Below are positions 32,659 through 40,981 of a DNA stretch of 64,000 bases, piece by piece. Source of the DNA: Clostridia bacterium (GTDB lineage: Bacteria; Bacillota; Clostridia; Christensenellales; CAG-138). Numbering within the stretch: the stretch's first letter is position 1; each line of letters opens with the position of its first letter. The notes beneath the pieces were generated by a model. That model saw nothing but the letters and a program-made list of their open reading frames with translations. It made no database searches and was not told the origin of the DNA. Location of the stretch: contig JAFWOT010000008.1 of assembly GCA_017509785.1 (NCBI GenBank), forward strand, positions 1-64,000, written 5' to 3'. The position numbers and the translations under genes were made by a program.

Positions 32659-33771
32659 TCACCTCCAAAGCCTGCGTTCGGTCACGGAGGAACGGATCGT
32701 CCTCCGCGCCGCCGGAAGCAGTACGATGAAAAGGAAGAGCAGCGCGAGCGCATAGATCAGAAGATACTCCGCCGCGTTCAACGGCGCGTAACCCAGCCGC
32801 TCCGAAAGGAACCCATCGAAGAAGCAGAGATGCGCCGCAAGCCCCAAAAGATACGCGGCCGTGCAAATGATGAAGGGGAACGCGTAGATCGTCAGAAGCA
32901 GTTTTCCGGCGCCGCATCCGCATGCCTTCATGACGGCGGTGCGGTAGGCGTCCCTGCGGAAGACGTGAATGAACAGATTGCGGATGTTCATCACGGTAAT
33001 GAACAACAGCCCTCCGAGAACGGCAATAAGGAGCAGTATCGAAACGATATAGCCCGAGCCCGTGATCTCTATCTGACTGTGGATCTCGGCGATCCCGCTC
33101 TCCCTAAGGGAGGAAAGCTCCTTTGAGTTCAGCGGGCGCGAAAATACGCAAGTGAACGAATCGACGCCGAAGCACGCCGCGCCCTCCCGCGTGTTCTTTA
33201 TGAAGCCCCATGGGAGTATGTTGGTCTCTTCGCTCACCGCAATGACCTCCGCTTCCCGTCCCAATATGCTGATGCGGTCTCCGGGCTTCACGGCGGGGTA
33301 ATCTTTTACGCTGACTACGGCAGCGTCGTCCCTTCCTTTGAACTGAGGGTCGGTAAACCAGCCGCCTTCGGAGTCCTCGCGCCATCTTTCGGAGCGGTCG
33401 AGAGAGCTTACCTCGTCCGTATAGACGTTCCATGAAATGAATGGCACGAAGCCTTCGTCCGAAAATATCCTGAAGACGGGTTTATCGTGGCATTGACGGG
33501 TCTCGGGGTATTTTCCGGAGAAGAAAACCTCGTCGAACAGCTCCAGACTCTTCCCGGCCTCCGAGCTGCTTTGAGGGAAGACGTTGAAATAATAGGTCGC
33601 CATATCCTGCGCCGCGCCGCTGAGCTGTTTTGTTTCGTCCTTAAGATACGCCGATATGGGGAACAGGACCGCGAGCGAAAGGGTAAGCGAAAGCAGAATG
33701 ATCAAAAAGCTCAGAGGGTCACTGCGCAGCTTCGCCGTGAATTCCCTTCTGAGCAATTCAAAAGTTTTCAT
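32659..33771 (-). CDS. FtsX-like ABC transporter permease, short form 2
   Basis: 370 residues; same layout as its neighbour: helix at about 22-44 (PLSFLIILLSLTLSLAVLFP), extracytoplasmic domain, helices at about 252-275, 298-325 and 335-360. The frame extends to 33885, but ATG 33771 begins MKTFELLRREFTAKLRSD, a typical permease N-terminus, and overlaps the preceding gene's stop by 4 bp, so I chose it. Paired with the permease at 31596-32654. Confidence 0.8.
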   Translation of the reverse strand: MKTFELLRREFTAKLRSDPLSFLIILLSLTLSLAVLFPISAYLKDETKQLSGAAQDMATYYFNVFPQSSSEAGKSLELFDEVFFSGKYPETRQCHDKPVFRIFSDEGFVPFISWNVYTDEVSSLDRSERWREDSEGGWFTDPQFKGRDDAAVVSVKDYPAVKPGDRISILGREAEVIAVSEETNILPWGFIKNTREGAACFGVDSFTCVFSRPLNSKELSSLRESGIAEIHSQIEITGSGYIVSILLLIAVLGGLLFITVMNIRNLFIHVFRRDAYRTAVMKACGCGAGKLLLTIYAFPFIICTAAYLLGLAAHLCFFDGFLSERLGYAPLNAAEYLLIYALALLFLFIVLLPAARRTIRSSVTERRLWR

Positions 33772-34334
33772 TTGGAACTGTCTTTCCCGCCGGCCTTCTT
33801 TGCCAACGAAGCGATGATGAGATACAGGGCGTATCCGATAAAGTAGGCGGCAATGAAGAATATAATGTACGTAACGTCGGCGCATTTATACATTGCTCCC
33901 GTAAAGAGCCTTATCAGCGCGTGGACGGCGAACACGCAGAACGGGATGATGAACGATATAAAGAGATTCTTCAAAGGCTTCATCGGCTCATTGAACGCGA
34001 AGTTTACGGAGAACCCCGTCAGCGCCGCTCCGATGAAGAGGAGGACGAGCTCGGCAAAATAATAGTCGAGATGATACCTGCTGTCGAAGGCAGAGGCAAA
34101 CGGAACGAGCCTTACCGCCTCCGCAAGGGGGAGTACGTCGTCTGCGATGGCGCTGAACCCACGCGGGTCGAGGGGGAAGGGCATAAAATAGAAGTTGAAC
34201 AGTATGAAGCACCCGCCCGTAAAGAGCAGCCTCACGATAAAACGGACGACCGTTTTGGGCTTCGAGAGGACGTTCCATACCACGAAAAGAATCACCGCAA
34301 GGGCCGCCGGGATATAGGGCTCGAAAATGACCAC
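33768..34334 (-). CDS. VanZ-like membrane protein, GTG start
   Basis: 188 residues with about five membrane helices (about 10-20, 32-50, 90-112, 122-147, 155-178). The segment FYFMPFPLDPRG followed by EAVRLVPFASAF resembles VanZ-family proteins, which are linked to glycopeptide and other envelope stress; the match is by eye only. First gene of the ABC exporter operon, overlapping the next by 4 bp. Start GTG 34334 follows GAGAGGTGAATA. The position suggests an accessory or immunity role for the exporter. Confidence 0.6.
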   Translation of the reverse strand: MVIFEPYIPAALAVILFVVWNVLSKPKTVVRFIVRLLFTGGCFILFNFYFMPFPLDPRGFSAIADDVLPLAEAVRLVPFASAFDSRYHLDYYFAELVLLFIGAALTGFSVNFAFNEPMKPLKNLFISFIIPFCVFAVHALIRLFTGAMYKCADVTYIIFFIAAYFIGYALYLIIASLAKKAGGKDSSK

Positions 34335-34369
34335 TGACTATTCACCTCTCTTTTTTTTTAAGCGTACAT

Positions 34370-34423
34370 AAGCATTTCAAAAATGCTTAATACTATTGTA
34401 AACGATTTTCGCATCCGGTGCAA
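34370..34423 (-). promoter_or_regulatory. Promoter and possible operator of the ABC exporter operon
   Basis: Minus strand TTGCAC (34423-34418), 17-bp spacer, TACAAT (34400-34395). Just inside the transcript lies the inverted repeat AAGCATTT (34370-34377) / AAATGCTT (34381-34388), which could be an operator or leader hairpin. Confidence 0.55.
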
Positions 34424-34490
34424 GCCCTATAAGACATAAAATAATAATATATTTTACCGGCAGCGTGATCCGCTCAGAAACAATTAGCCC

Positions 34491-34519
34491 TTTACAATCT
34501 ATATACAAAATGGTATAAT
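34491..34519 (+). promoter_or_regulatory. Promoter of crt-hbd
   Basis: TTTACA (34491-34496), 17-bp spacer, TATAAT (34514-34519). It lies back to back with the exporter promoter. Confidence 0.75.
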
Positions 34520-34553
34520 GACCCAAACGCCGATCCATTAAGGAGGGAACGCA

Positions 34554-35324
34554 ATGATAAAGCTTGAAAAGGATGGGCATATCGCCGTTCTGACCGTATC
34601 CCGGCCGGAGGCGCTCAATGCCCTTAACAGCGCCGCTCTTGAGGAGCTCAGGCTCCGGGCGGAGGAGGCGGAGGCGGATGATGAGATCCGCGCGCTCATA
34701 ATAACGGGCGAAGGGAAAGCCTTCGTCGCCGGAGCGGACATAGCCGAGATGAAGGACCTTGACGAGCGGGCGGGGCGTGAATTCGGCCTGCGCGGGCAGG
34801 CGGCGCTGACCGCCGTCGAAAGGCTCTCCATGCCCGTCATAGCCGCGGTGAACGGCTTTGCTCTGGGCGGCGGGTGCGAGCTCGCCCTCTGCGCCGATAT
34901 CCGCATAGCCTCCGAAAAGGCCAAATTCGGTCAGCCGGAGGTCGGCCTCGGCATCACCCCGGGGTTCGGCGGCACTCAGCGTCTGCCGCGCGTCGTCGGG
35001 CTTTCAAAGGCGATGGAGCTCATCCTGACCGGCCGCATGATAAGGGCGGAGGAGGCGCTCTCCATCGGCCTCGTCGATAAGGTCGTTCCGCCGGAGGAGC
35101 TCATGAACGAGGCGATGAAGCTCGCGGCGATGATAGCGGCGAACGCTCCCGCTGCCGTCAGGAGCTCAAAGGCGGCGATAAGGCTCTTCACCGGAGCCGC
35201 GCTCGACGCGGATCTCGAACGCGAGGCGGAGCTCTTCGGCGCGTGCTTCGCGACGAACGATCAGAAGATGGCTATGGAGGCCTTCGTCAATAAGACGGAA
35301 AAATCCGAATTCACAGGCAAATAA
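34554..35324 (+). CDS. crt: Enoyl-CoA hydratase (crotonase)
   Basis: 256 residues. Crotonase family: oxyanion-hole segments AFVAGADIAEM and NGFALGGGCELALCADIRIA, catalytic Glu region FGQPEVGLGITPGFGGTQRL. It hydrates crotonyl-CoA to 3-hydroxybutyryl-CoA or the reverse. Located 21 bp ahead of hbd, the next enzyme in the same pathway, so the pair works in butyrate-type fermentation or beta-oxidation-like reactions. Ribosome binding site AAGGAGGG. Thiolase, butyryl-CoA dehydrogenase and EtfAB are not in the window. Confidence 0.93.
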   Translation: MIKLEKDGHIAVLTVSRPEALNALNSAALEELRLRAEEAEADDEIRALIITGEGKAFVAGADIAEMKDLDERAGREFGLRGQAALTAVERLSMPVIAAVNGFALGGGCELALCADIRIASEKAKFGQPEVGLGITPGFGGTQRLPRVVGLSKAMELILTGRMIRAEEALSIGLVDKVVPPEELMNEAMKLAAMIAANAPAAVRSSKAAIRLFTGAALDADLEREAELFGACFATNDQKMAMEAFVNKTEKSEFTGK

Positions 35325-35345
35325 TTTTACCGAAAGGAACACTGT

Positions 35346-36188
35346 ATGAAGAACATTTTTGTAGTCGGCGCGGGCACTATGGGCCTTGATATCGCGCAGG
35401 TATTCAGCACGGCGGGCTTCGCCGTAACCATCTACGACATGACCGATGAGATAATCGAGAGGAGCGCGGCGAGGCTCGAAAAGGGCCTGCAGAAGCGCGT
35501 CGACAAGGGCAAGCTCACGCCCGAGCAGAAGGCGGCCGTCATCGGCGGGATAGAGTTCACCACCCGGTACGACAACGCCAAGGAAGCAGATCTCATAATC
35601 GAGGCAATTATAGAGAGCGTAGAGGTCAAGAAGACCGTGTTCCGCAATCTCGACGGCATCTGCCCCGAAAGGACCGTATTCGCGACGAACACCTCATCCA
35701 TCTCCATCACGGAGATAGCCTCCGCCACCAACCGCCCCGACAGATGCATCGGCATGCATTTCTTCAACCCCGCGACGGTCATGAAGCTCGTCGAGGTCAT
35801 AAGGGGGATGGCTACCTCGGACGAGACCTTCGCCGCCGTTTACGAGCTCTCTCAGGCCATAGGCAAGACCCCCGTAGAGGTCTCCGAAGCGCCCGGCTTC
35901 GTAGTCAACCGCATACTCATCCCGATGATAAACGAAGCCATCGGCCTCGTCGCCGAAGGCGTCGCCTCCCCCGAGGATATCGACACCGCGATGAAGCTCG
36001 GCGCGAATCACCCGATGGGCCCGCTGGCGCTCGGCGATCTCGTCGGGCTGGACGTCGTCCTCGCCATTATGGACACCATCTTCAACGAGACGAAGGATCC
36101 GAAGTACCGCGCTCATCCGCTCCTTCGCAAGATGGTCCGCGCAAACCTCCTCGGCAGGAAGACTGGCAAGGGCTTTTACGAGTATTGA
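35346..36188 (+). CDS. hbd: 3-hydroxybutyryl-CoA dehydrogenase
   Basis: 280 residues. NAD(P)-binding Rossmann motif GAGTMG at residues 7-12; conserved NTSSISITEIA and the catalytic His in GMHFFNPATVMKLVEV; C-terminal dimerisation domain with GFVVNRILIPMINEA. It reduces acetoacetyl-CoA to 3-hydroxybutyryl-CoA. Length is typical (about 280). Ribosome binding site GAAAGGAACACTGT; terminator directly after. Confidence 0.95.
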   Translation: MKNIFVVGAGTMGLDIAQVFSTAGFAVTIYDMTDEIIERSAARLEKGLQKRVDKGKLTPEQKAAVIGGIEFTTRYDNAKEADLIIEAIIESVEVKKTVFRNLDGICPERTVFATNTSSISITEIASATNRPDRCIGMHFFNPATVMKLVEVIRGMATSDETFAAVYELSQAIGKTPVEVSEAPGFVVNRILIPMINEAIGLVAEGVASPEDIDTAMKLGANHPMGPLALGDLVGLDVVLAIMDTIFNETKDPKYRAHPLLRKMVRANLLGRKTGKGFYEY

Positions 36189-36200
36189 TGAGATTTGATG

Positions 36201-36230
36201 AAGGCCGGCCGCTCATGCGGCCGGCCTTTT
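36201..36230 (+). terminator. Terminator of crt-hbd
   Basis: AAGGCCGGCCGC, loop TCAT, GCGGCCGGCCTT with further T; perfect 12-bp stem. Confidence 0.9.
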
Positions 36231-36242
36231 GCATAAAAGTCG

Positions 36243-36410
36243 TCAAACCTTCAACTCGAAGCGGATCCGGTCCTCCTGCTTGTTGGAATGCCCGAGATCC
36301 CTGCCGGGCTCCGGCGCGCCGAGGCGCCGGTAAAAGCCGAGCGCGGGCAGGTTATGCTATTGCTTCGTCGGGATAGACGCCGCGATAGACGTCCGCCCGG
36401 ATCTCACGCC
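36243..36410 (-). pseudogene. Broken GNAT acetyltransferase
   Basis: On the minus strand one frame reads EIRADVYRGVYPDEAIA and stops; a second frame resumes HNLPALGFYRRLGAPEPG and runs through NKQEDRIRFELKV to a stop at 36243. These match the beginning and the end of one GNAT-type acetyltransferase, with the middle (coenzyme A site) deleted and the frame shifted. It lies between the hbd terminator and ispE. Confidence 0.65.
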
Positions 36411-36462
36411 TTGGCGCGGAGCTCTTTTTTTATCGCCGGGGACGGCTTTTTGGATCCGATGC

Positions 36463-37320
36463 TCATGAGATCGTCTCGCAGACTTCGGCAAAATCGCAGT
36501 CGCAGAACACCTCTGACGCGGCGTTTGCCTCCGCCGCGCTGCGGAATATCCCGAAGACCGCCGCGCCGGAGCCCGTCATGGATGCGCCGAGCGCGCCGGA
36601 CTCGAGCATTCGCGCACAGTATTCGCCTATCTCGGGAGCGATCGCCTCAGCGGGCTTTTGCAGCGCGTTCCCGACCTGCTTGGCAAGAGCCTCGGAGTTG
36701 CCGGCGGCGATGGCTTCAAGCGCGTTATCAAGTGCGTTTTCGCGCAGGCGGCTTTTTATTTCCGGCCCCATAGAAAGCGAGCGGAAGAGCTTGCCCGTTG
36801 AAACGCCGCGCCGCCCCTTCACGATGAGCAGGGGCAGTTCGAGCCCCTTTATCGGGGTCAGCTCCTCGCCAACGCCGCGTGCGATCGCACAGCCCCCGGC
36901 GAGGCAGAACGGCACGTCCGCGCCGATGCGGAGGCCGAGGGTCATCAGCTCGCCGCGGCTGCGTTCGAAAGCCGTGCCGCGGAACATCAGGTTGAGCCCC
37001 GAAAGCACAGCGGCTGCGTCGGCGGAAGCGCCGCCGAGCCCGGCTTCGGAAGGTATGTGCTTCCTGACCTCTATTCGCACGCCGAGCCCGCTCTCCCCGA
37101 GGAATTCCTCCGCCGCCGTGCGGCAGGTGTTGAACTCAGGCAGCGGCTCGCTGCATACCACCTCTATGTCCTCCGCGGGGGTAAGGAAAACCTCGTCCGC
37201 AAGAGAGATCGACTGCATTATACCCTCCAGCTCATGGTATCCGTCGGGCCTTTCGGCCAGCACGTCGAGCAGGAGATTCACCTTCGCGTATGCGTTTATT
37301 TTGAGAGTTTCGTTTTTCAT
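36463..37320 (-). CDS. ispE: 4-diphosphocytidyl-2-C-methyl-D-erythritol kinase
   Basis: 285 residues. GHMP kinase of the non-mevalonate isoprenoid pathway; phosphorylates CDP-methylerythritol. Marks: INAYAKVNLLLDV at the N-terminus, PDGYHELEGIMQSI, the ATP-binding glycine-rich loop PSEAGLGGASADAA, and MTGSGAAVFGIF near the C-terminus. The open frame continues to 37512, but ATG 37320 begins the conserved region. A promoter-like TTGACA (37356-37351) and CATAAT (37332-37327) on the minus strand lie so close that the mRNA may start near the ATG. Confidence 0.95.
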   Translation of the reverse strand: MKNETLKINAYAKVNLLLDVLAERPDGYHELEGIMQSISLADEVFLTPAEDIEVVCSEPLPEFNTCRTAAEEFLGESGLGVRIEVRKHIPSEAGLGGASADAAAVLSGLNLMFRGTAFERSRGELMTLGLRIGADVPFCLAGGCAIARGVGEELTPIKGLELPLLIVKGRRGVSTGKLFRSLSMGPEIKSRLRENALDNALEAIAAGNSEALAKQVGNALQKPAEAIAPEIGEYCARMLESGALGASMTGSGAAVFGIFRSAAEANAASEVFCDCDFAEVCETIS

Positions 37321-37393
37321 ACCCTTATTATGTATTTTTTTCCACCCGTTTGTCAATGCTAAATTCAGGCAAATAAACAAAAAGAGGTGGATC

Positions 37394-37939
37394 ATGGCAA
37401 GATTTACTGAACTCGCCGCGGGGCTCGTCTGCGCGGCGGCATTGACGGCGGCCCTCGTCTCCGGCGCGGGATCCTCCCCGGCAAGGCCGGAAGCGCTTCG
37501 CCTGCACGTCATTGCGAACTCCGACGACCCCGAGGATCAGCGGCTGAAGCTCCTCGTGCGGGACGCCCTGCTCGAAACCTACGGAGGGGCGGAGGCGACC
37601 TCGAAGGAGGAGGCATGCTCCCGCCTTCTTGCTATGGGGTCGGAGCTCCAGGCCGCGGCGGAGCGGACCCTTCGCGAGAACGGCTCGGATGACCCAGTAG
37701 TGCTGGAGGCGGGGGAATTCGATTTCCCCGACAGGACCTACGGAAGCGAGACGTTCCCCGCGGGAAGATACACGGCGCTCCGTGTCGTGATAGGCGCGGG
37801 CGAGGGGCAAAACTGGTGGTGCGTGATGTTCCCGCCGCTCTGCGTCATAGACGATGGCTCCGGCGTCCGATACGATGAGGACGGCACTTTGGCATTCAGG
37901 AGCTGGATCGCCGAGATATGGAGGGGTATATTCGGATGA
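37394..37939 (+). CDS. spoIIR: Stage II sporulation protein R
   Basis: 181 residues with an N-terminal membrane anchor or signal (LAAGLVCAAALTAALVSGAG) and the SpoIIR core: LRLHVIANSDDPEDQRLKLL and NWWCVMFPPLCVID. In Bacillus it is made in the forespore under sigma-F and triggers SpoIIGA to process pro-sigma-E in the mother cell. Ribosome binding site AGAGGTGG. Its stop overlaps the sleB start (ATGA), an unusual but clear coupling to germination genes. It marks the organism as a spore former. Confidence 0.95.
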   Translation: MARFTELAAGLVCAAALTAALVSGAGSSPARPEALRLHVIANSDDPEDQRLKLLVRDALLETYGGAEATSKEEACSRLLAMGSELQAAAERTLRENGSDDPVVLEAGEFDFPDRTYGSETFPAGRYTALRVVIGAGEGQNWWCVMFPPLCVIDDGSGVRYDEDGTLAFRSWIAEIWRGIFG

Positions 37940-38595
37940 GATCGGTCAAGAGGACAGCGTTCGCGCTCCTTCTCGCGGCGGCGCTCCTGCTGCCGCTCGC
38001 GGCGGGAGCTTCCGTGGGGTACGGCTCCCGCGGGGAGGAAGTCAAAAGTATTCAGCAGCGGCTTAAAAACTGGGGCTATTACAGCGGCGCCGTCGACGGT
38101 GTTTTCGGCAGCGGGACTCTTGCCGCCGTGAAGAGCTTCCAGAGGAAGAACGGTCTCGCGGCGGACGGTATAGTCGGACCGAGGACGGCGGCTGCCATGG
38201 GGCTGACGCTTTCCGGCGGGAGCGCGCCCGCTTCTGCCGGGACGACGACGAACGAAGTATACCTGCTCGCCCGTCTGATCAGCGGCGAGGGGCGGGGCGA
38301 GCCGTATAAGGGGCAGGTCGCGATAGGCGCGGTGGTCCTTAACCGCGTGAGGAGCGCTCAATTCCCGAACACCATTGCGGGCGTCATCTATCAGCGGGGA
38401 GCGTTCGACGCCGTTTCCGACGGGCAGGTGAACCTCGCCCCGACCGAGAGCTCCGTCCGCGCCGCCCGAGACGCGCTCAACGGCTGGGATCCTACGGGAG
38501 GGTGCCTCTTCTATTATAATCCCGCCACGGCGACGAGCAGATGGATGCTCTCCCGCCCCGTAAAGCTGAGGATAGGCAACCATTCCTTCTGCTGA
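37936..38595 (+). CDS. sleB: Spore cortex-lytic enzyme SleB
   Basis: 219 residues: signal peptide (KRTAFALLLAAALLLPLAAG), peptidoglycan-binding domain with one repeat set (YGSRGEEVKSIQQRLKNWGY, GTLAAVKSFQRKNGLAADG), and a C-terminal SleB/CwlJ hydrolase domain (VYLLARLISGEGRGEPYKGQ, with catalytic Glu; VLNRVRS; GAFDAVSDG). It degrades cortex peptidoglycan during germination. It overlaps spoIIR by 4 bp, and its partner gene ypeB follows. The start at 37936 rather than 37918 is chosen from the ATGA overlap and the signal peptide. Confidence 0.95.
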   Translation: MRSVKRTAFALLLAAALLLPLAAGASVGYGSRGEEVKSIQQRLKNWGYYSGAVDGVFGSGTLAAVKSFQRKNGLAADGIVGPRTAAAMGLTLSGGSAPASAGTTTNEVYLLARLISGEGRGEPYKGQVAIGAVVLNRVRSAQFPNTIAGVIYQRGAFDAVSDGQVNLAPTESSVRAARDALNGWDPTGGCLFYYNPATATSRWMLSRPVKLRIGNHSFC

Positions 38596-38623
38596 ATATC
38601 ATACGGCGCGGACCGCCGGGAAA

Positions 38624-39964
38624 GTGAGTGATGAAATGAAAAGATTTTTGCTTTATACAGTGCCCGTTCTCGCGTCCTTCGCGGCGCTCGTCGGAGCCGT
38701 GTGGGGCAGGGGCCAGGCCGCCCGCGCGGATGAGCTGGCCCTCGTCGCGGACGAGTACGTCGGGCTTTGCGTCGATTCGTGCGCAAGATGCGCCGAAGAG
38801 CTCTCGGGATCCGTCGACGAGATGAGAGTCTCGCTCTCAAAGCTCCGCGTCACGGCCTCGGACTCCGGGCGCATACTCGCCCTGGAGGACATAGTCCGCG
38901 AGAGCGCGGAGGCGCAGGCCTTCCTCTCGCGGATACCGGGCTCGCAGGTGAAGGCTATGGAGCTGACGGCCTTCCTCACCCGGGCGGGGGATTACGCAAG
39001 GACGCTTTCGAAAAAGCTTCTCTCCGGAGGCGGGCTCGACGAGGAGGATATCCGCGCGCTTGACGGGATGCTCTCCTCCTGCGAAAGCCTGAACGGGCTC
39101 CTCTGCGAGAGGATCGCCTCCGGCAGCATGCCCTGCGGCACGGAGGAATTCGACTATTATGACCTCCCCGAGGGGAGCGGCGCGGAGGATGGGCCTTCCG
39201 AGCCGGAATACCCCACCCTCATATATGACGGCCCATTCTCCGAAGCGACGGAGAGGCTCGAGCCACGCGGACTCACGGGCGGGGAAGCCTTCCCCGAGGA
39301 GGCCGCCGCCGAGGCGCGAAGGCTCTTCGGCGAGGGCTTCTCATACGAAGGACGCACGGAGGGGAAGCTCCCGACCTACGATTTTTCCGATGAGGAGGGG
39401 CGGGCGTATCTCTCGCTCAGCGTGCGCGGCCTGCACGCCGTCCGCTGGATGAGCGGGTCCTCGGGCGAAAAGGAGGGCGTCCCCGGCGAAGCGGAATACG
39501 GGCGGCTCGTTTCCGCCGCGGAGGAGCTCCTCGAAAGGCTGGGCTATGACGCCATGCGGCCCACCTGCGCGCAGTATTACGGAGGCGGCGCGCTCATCTC
39601 CTTCGTACGGGAGGAGGAAGGAGTCCTTATCTATAACGACCTCGTGAAGGTCACGGTCGACCGCGAAACGTTTGAGCCCATCGGGCTCGACGCACGGAAC
39701 TATCTCTTCAGCCACACGGAGAGGGAGATCCCGGAGCCCGTCCTCACTCCTTCGGAGGCGGAGCGCCGCGCAAGCCCTGAGCTTTCGGCGGAGTCCGTCG
39801 GGCTCGCGCTCATTCCGCTCACCCCGCAGACGGAGGCCCTCTGCTATGAGCTTCACGGGAGCTTCGGCGGCAGCGATTACGTTGTTTTCGTGAACGCTCT
39901 GACGGGGGAAGAGGAGCAGATATTGATCGTCGTCAGCGACGGGAACGGCGTTTCGACGCTCTGA
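38624..39964 (+). CDS. ypeB: Germination protein YpeB
   Basis: 446 residues from GTG 38624 (an in-frame ATG at 38636 is the alternative). N-terminal membrane segment (FLLYTVPVLASFAALVGAVW), a helical domain, and a C-terminal part with PepSY-like repeats (VTVDRETFEPIGLDARNYLF). YpeB is needed to place and stabilise SleB in the spore, and the two genes are usually adjacent, as here (28 bp apart). Length agrees with Bacillus YpeB (about 450). Confidence 0.92.
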   Translation: MSDEMKRFLLYTVPVLASFAALVGAVWGRGQAARADELALVADEYVGLCVDSCARCAEELSGSVDEMRVSLSKLRVTASDSGRILALEDIVRESAEAQAFLSRIPGSQVKAMELTAFLTRAGDYARTLSKKLLSGGGLDEEDIRALDGMLSSCESLNGLLCERIASGSMPCGTEEFDYYDLPEGSGAEDGPSEPEYPTLIYDGPFSEATERLEPRGLTGGEAFPEEAAAEARRLFGEGFSYEGRTEGKLPTYDFSDEEGRAYLSLSVRGLHAVRWMSGSSGEKEGVPGEAEYGRLVSAAEELLERLGYDAMRPTCAQYYGGGALISFVREEEGVLIYNDLVKVTVDRETFEPIGLDARNYLFSHTEREIPEPVLTPSEAERRASPELSAESVGLALIPLTPQTEALCYELHGSFGGSDYVVFVNALTGEEEQILIVVSDGNGVSTL

Positions 39965-40050
39965 GCGGCTGTGGGATGTGAAAAAACCAATAAAATCTTG
40001 AGGAAAGCGGGATATAATTTCGCTTTCCAAAAATTTTTTTAAAAAAGGGG

Positions 40051-40078
40051 TTGCAATTTTCGTTCAAATGTGTATAAT
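40051..40078 (+). promoter_or_regulatory. Promoter of the tRNA-Val/tRNA-Gln region
   Basis: TTGCAA (40051-40056), 16-bp spacer, TATAAT (40073-40078), 24 bp before the tRNA-Val gene. Confidence 0.75.
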
Positions 40079-40101
40079 AGGAATGCACTTGAAAAGCGCG
40101 T

Positions 40102-40178
40102 GGGGTTATAGCTCAGCTGGTTAGAGCGCTACGTTGACATCGTAGAGGTCATTGGTTCGATCCCAACTAACCCCACCA
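40102..40178 (+). tRNA. tRNA-Val (anticodon GAC)
   Basis: Acceptor GGGGTTA (40102-40108) pairs with TAACCCC (40168-40174); D-arm with AGCTCAGCTGGTTAGAGC; anticodon stem CTACG with loop TTGACAT gives GAC; T-arm TTGG-TTCGATC-CCAA; discriminator A and encoded CCA (40176-40178). Confidence 0.93.
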
Positions 40179-40334
40179 TTTTCTTTATCCTGCGGTGTGC
40201 GTCACGCTTTGGGTATAAACCCTCAATACACATTTTCGGGTTTTGTCGGCTGCAACAATGGTGTGCGGCTGCGGGCCCCATACCTGCTGAGAAAGCGGGT
40301 CTTATACACGAAGCGAACGGCACAATGGGATCTT

Positions 40335-40408
40335 TGCCGAATTGTGTAATGGTAGCACCTACGACTCTGACTCGTATTGTCTAGGTTCGAATCCTAGTTC
40401 GGCAGCCA
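40335..40408 (+). tRNA. tRNA-Gln (anticodon CTG)
   Basis: Acceptor TGCCGAA pairs with TTCGGCA; short D-arm (TGTGTAATGGTAGCA); anticodon stem TACGA/TCGTA with loop CTCTGAC gives CTG; T-arm CTAGG-TTCGAAT-CCTAG; G discriminator and encoded CCA (40406-40408). It lies 156 bp after tRNA-Val, with no protein gene between. Confidence 0.93.
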
Positions 40409-40448
40409 AAAAAAGCGTCTTTTGTCTATCGGCAAAAGGCGCTTTTTT
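40408..40448 (+). terminator. Terminator after tRNA-Gln
   Basis: AAAAAAGCG-T-CTTTTG pairs with CAAAAG-G-CGCTTTTTT across a short loop, right after the CCA end. Confidence 0.85.
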
Positions 40449-40567
40449 GAGCGATGTGTTCCGCGTTCTCAATGCGCAGGAGAGGGCAAGCCTGCCCGTA
40501 TCATTGACCGGTTCGTTTGAAAAAACGATCGGTCCAAAATATATTTCGATAAATATCAAAATAGATA

Positions 40568-40596
40568 TTGACGAGCTCCCCGTGCAGCGGTATAAT
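40568..40596 (+). promoter_or_regulatory. Promoter of the helical protein/ArsR-type gene pair
   Basis: TTGACG (40568-40573), 17-bp spacer, TATAAT (40591-40596). Confidence 0.8.
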
Positions 40597-40642
40597 TGAT
40601 TCGATGATTATGAAATCAAATTATCGCTGCGGAGGTTTTAAA

Positions 40643-40981
40643 ATGAGATCGTTTATTGAATATTTAGACGGCAAGCTCAATGAGGGCAGGGCGGAGATAG
40701 AACGCCTTTCTGCCGAGGGCAGGAAGGATGACGCCGATTTTGCCAAGGTGAGCACGAACATTTACGAAGTCTGCAAAACCGTTTCTCAGGCGCTGATAAG
40801 CCGCCCGGGAGCGGGCGTCAGCGCGATCGGCGCCAAGTTTGAACACTTCAGGGCGAGCTGGGGAGCGGCTCTTGACAAGGCAAAGCAGCATGACGACGCC
40901 AAAGCCGTTGCCGTTGAAGAGATCAAGCTCGCCGCGCTCGATGACGTCATCGCCCATTTTCAAGAGGTGAAAGAGGCATGA
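40643..40981 (+). CDS. Small all-helical protein of unknown function
   Basis: 112 residues, rich in charged amphipathic helices (MRSFIEYLDGKLNEGRAEIE, KVSTNIYEVCKTVSQAL, AKFEHFRASWGAALDKAK), without signal or membrane segment. I do not recognise the family. ATG 40643 follows GCGGAGGTTTTAAA; the longer frame from 40568 lies inside the promoter. Its stop overlaps the ATG of the downstream regulator (ATGA), so the two are co-translated, and it may be the regulator's partner or effector. Confidence 0.7.
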   Translation: MRSFIEYLDGKLNEGRAEIERLSAEGRKDDADFAKVSTNIYEVCKTVSQALISRPGAGVSAIGAKFEHFRASWGAALDKAKQHDDAKAVAVEEIKLAALDDVIAHFQEVKEA

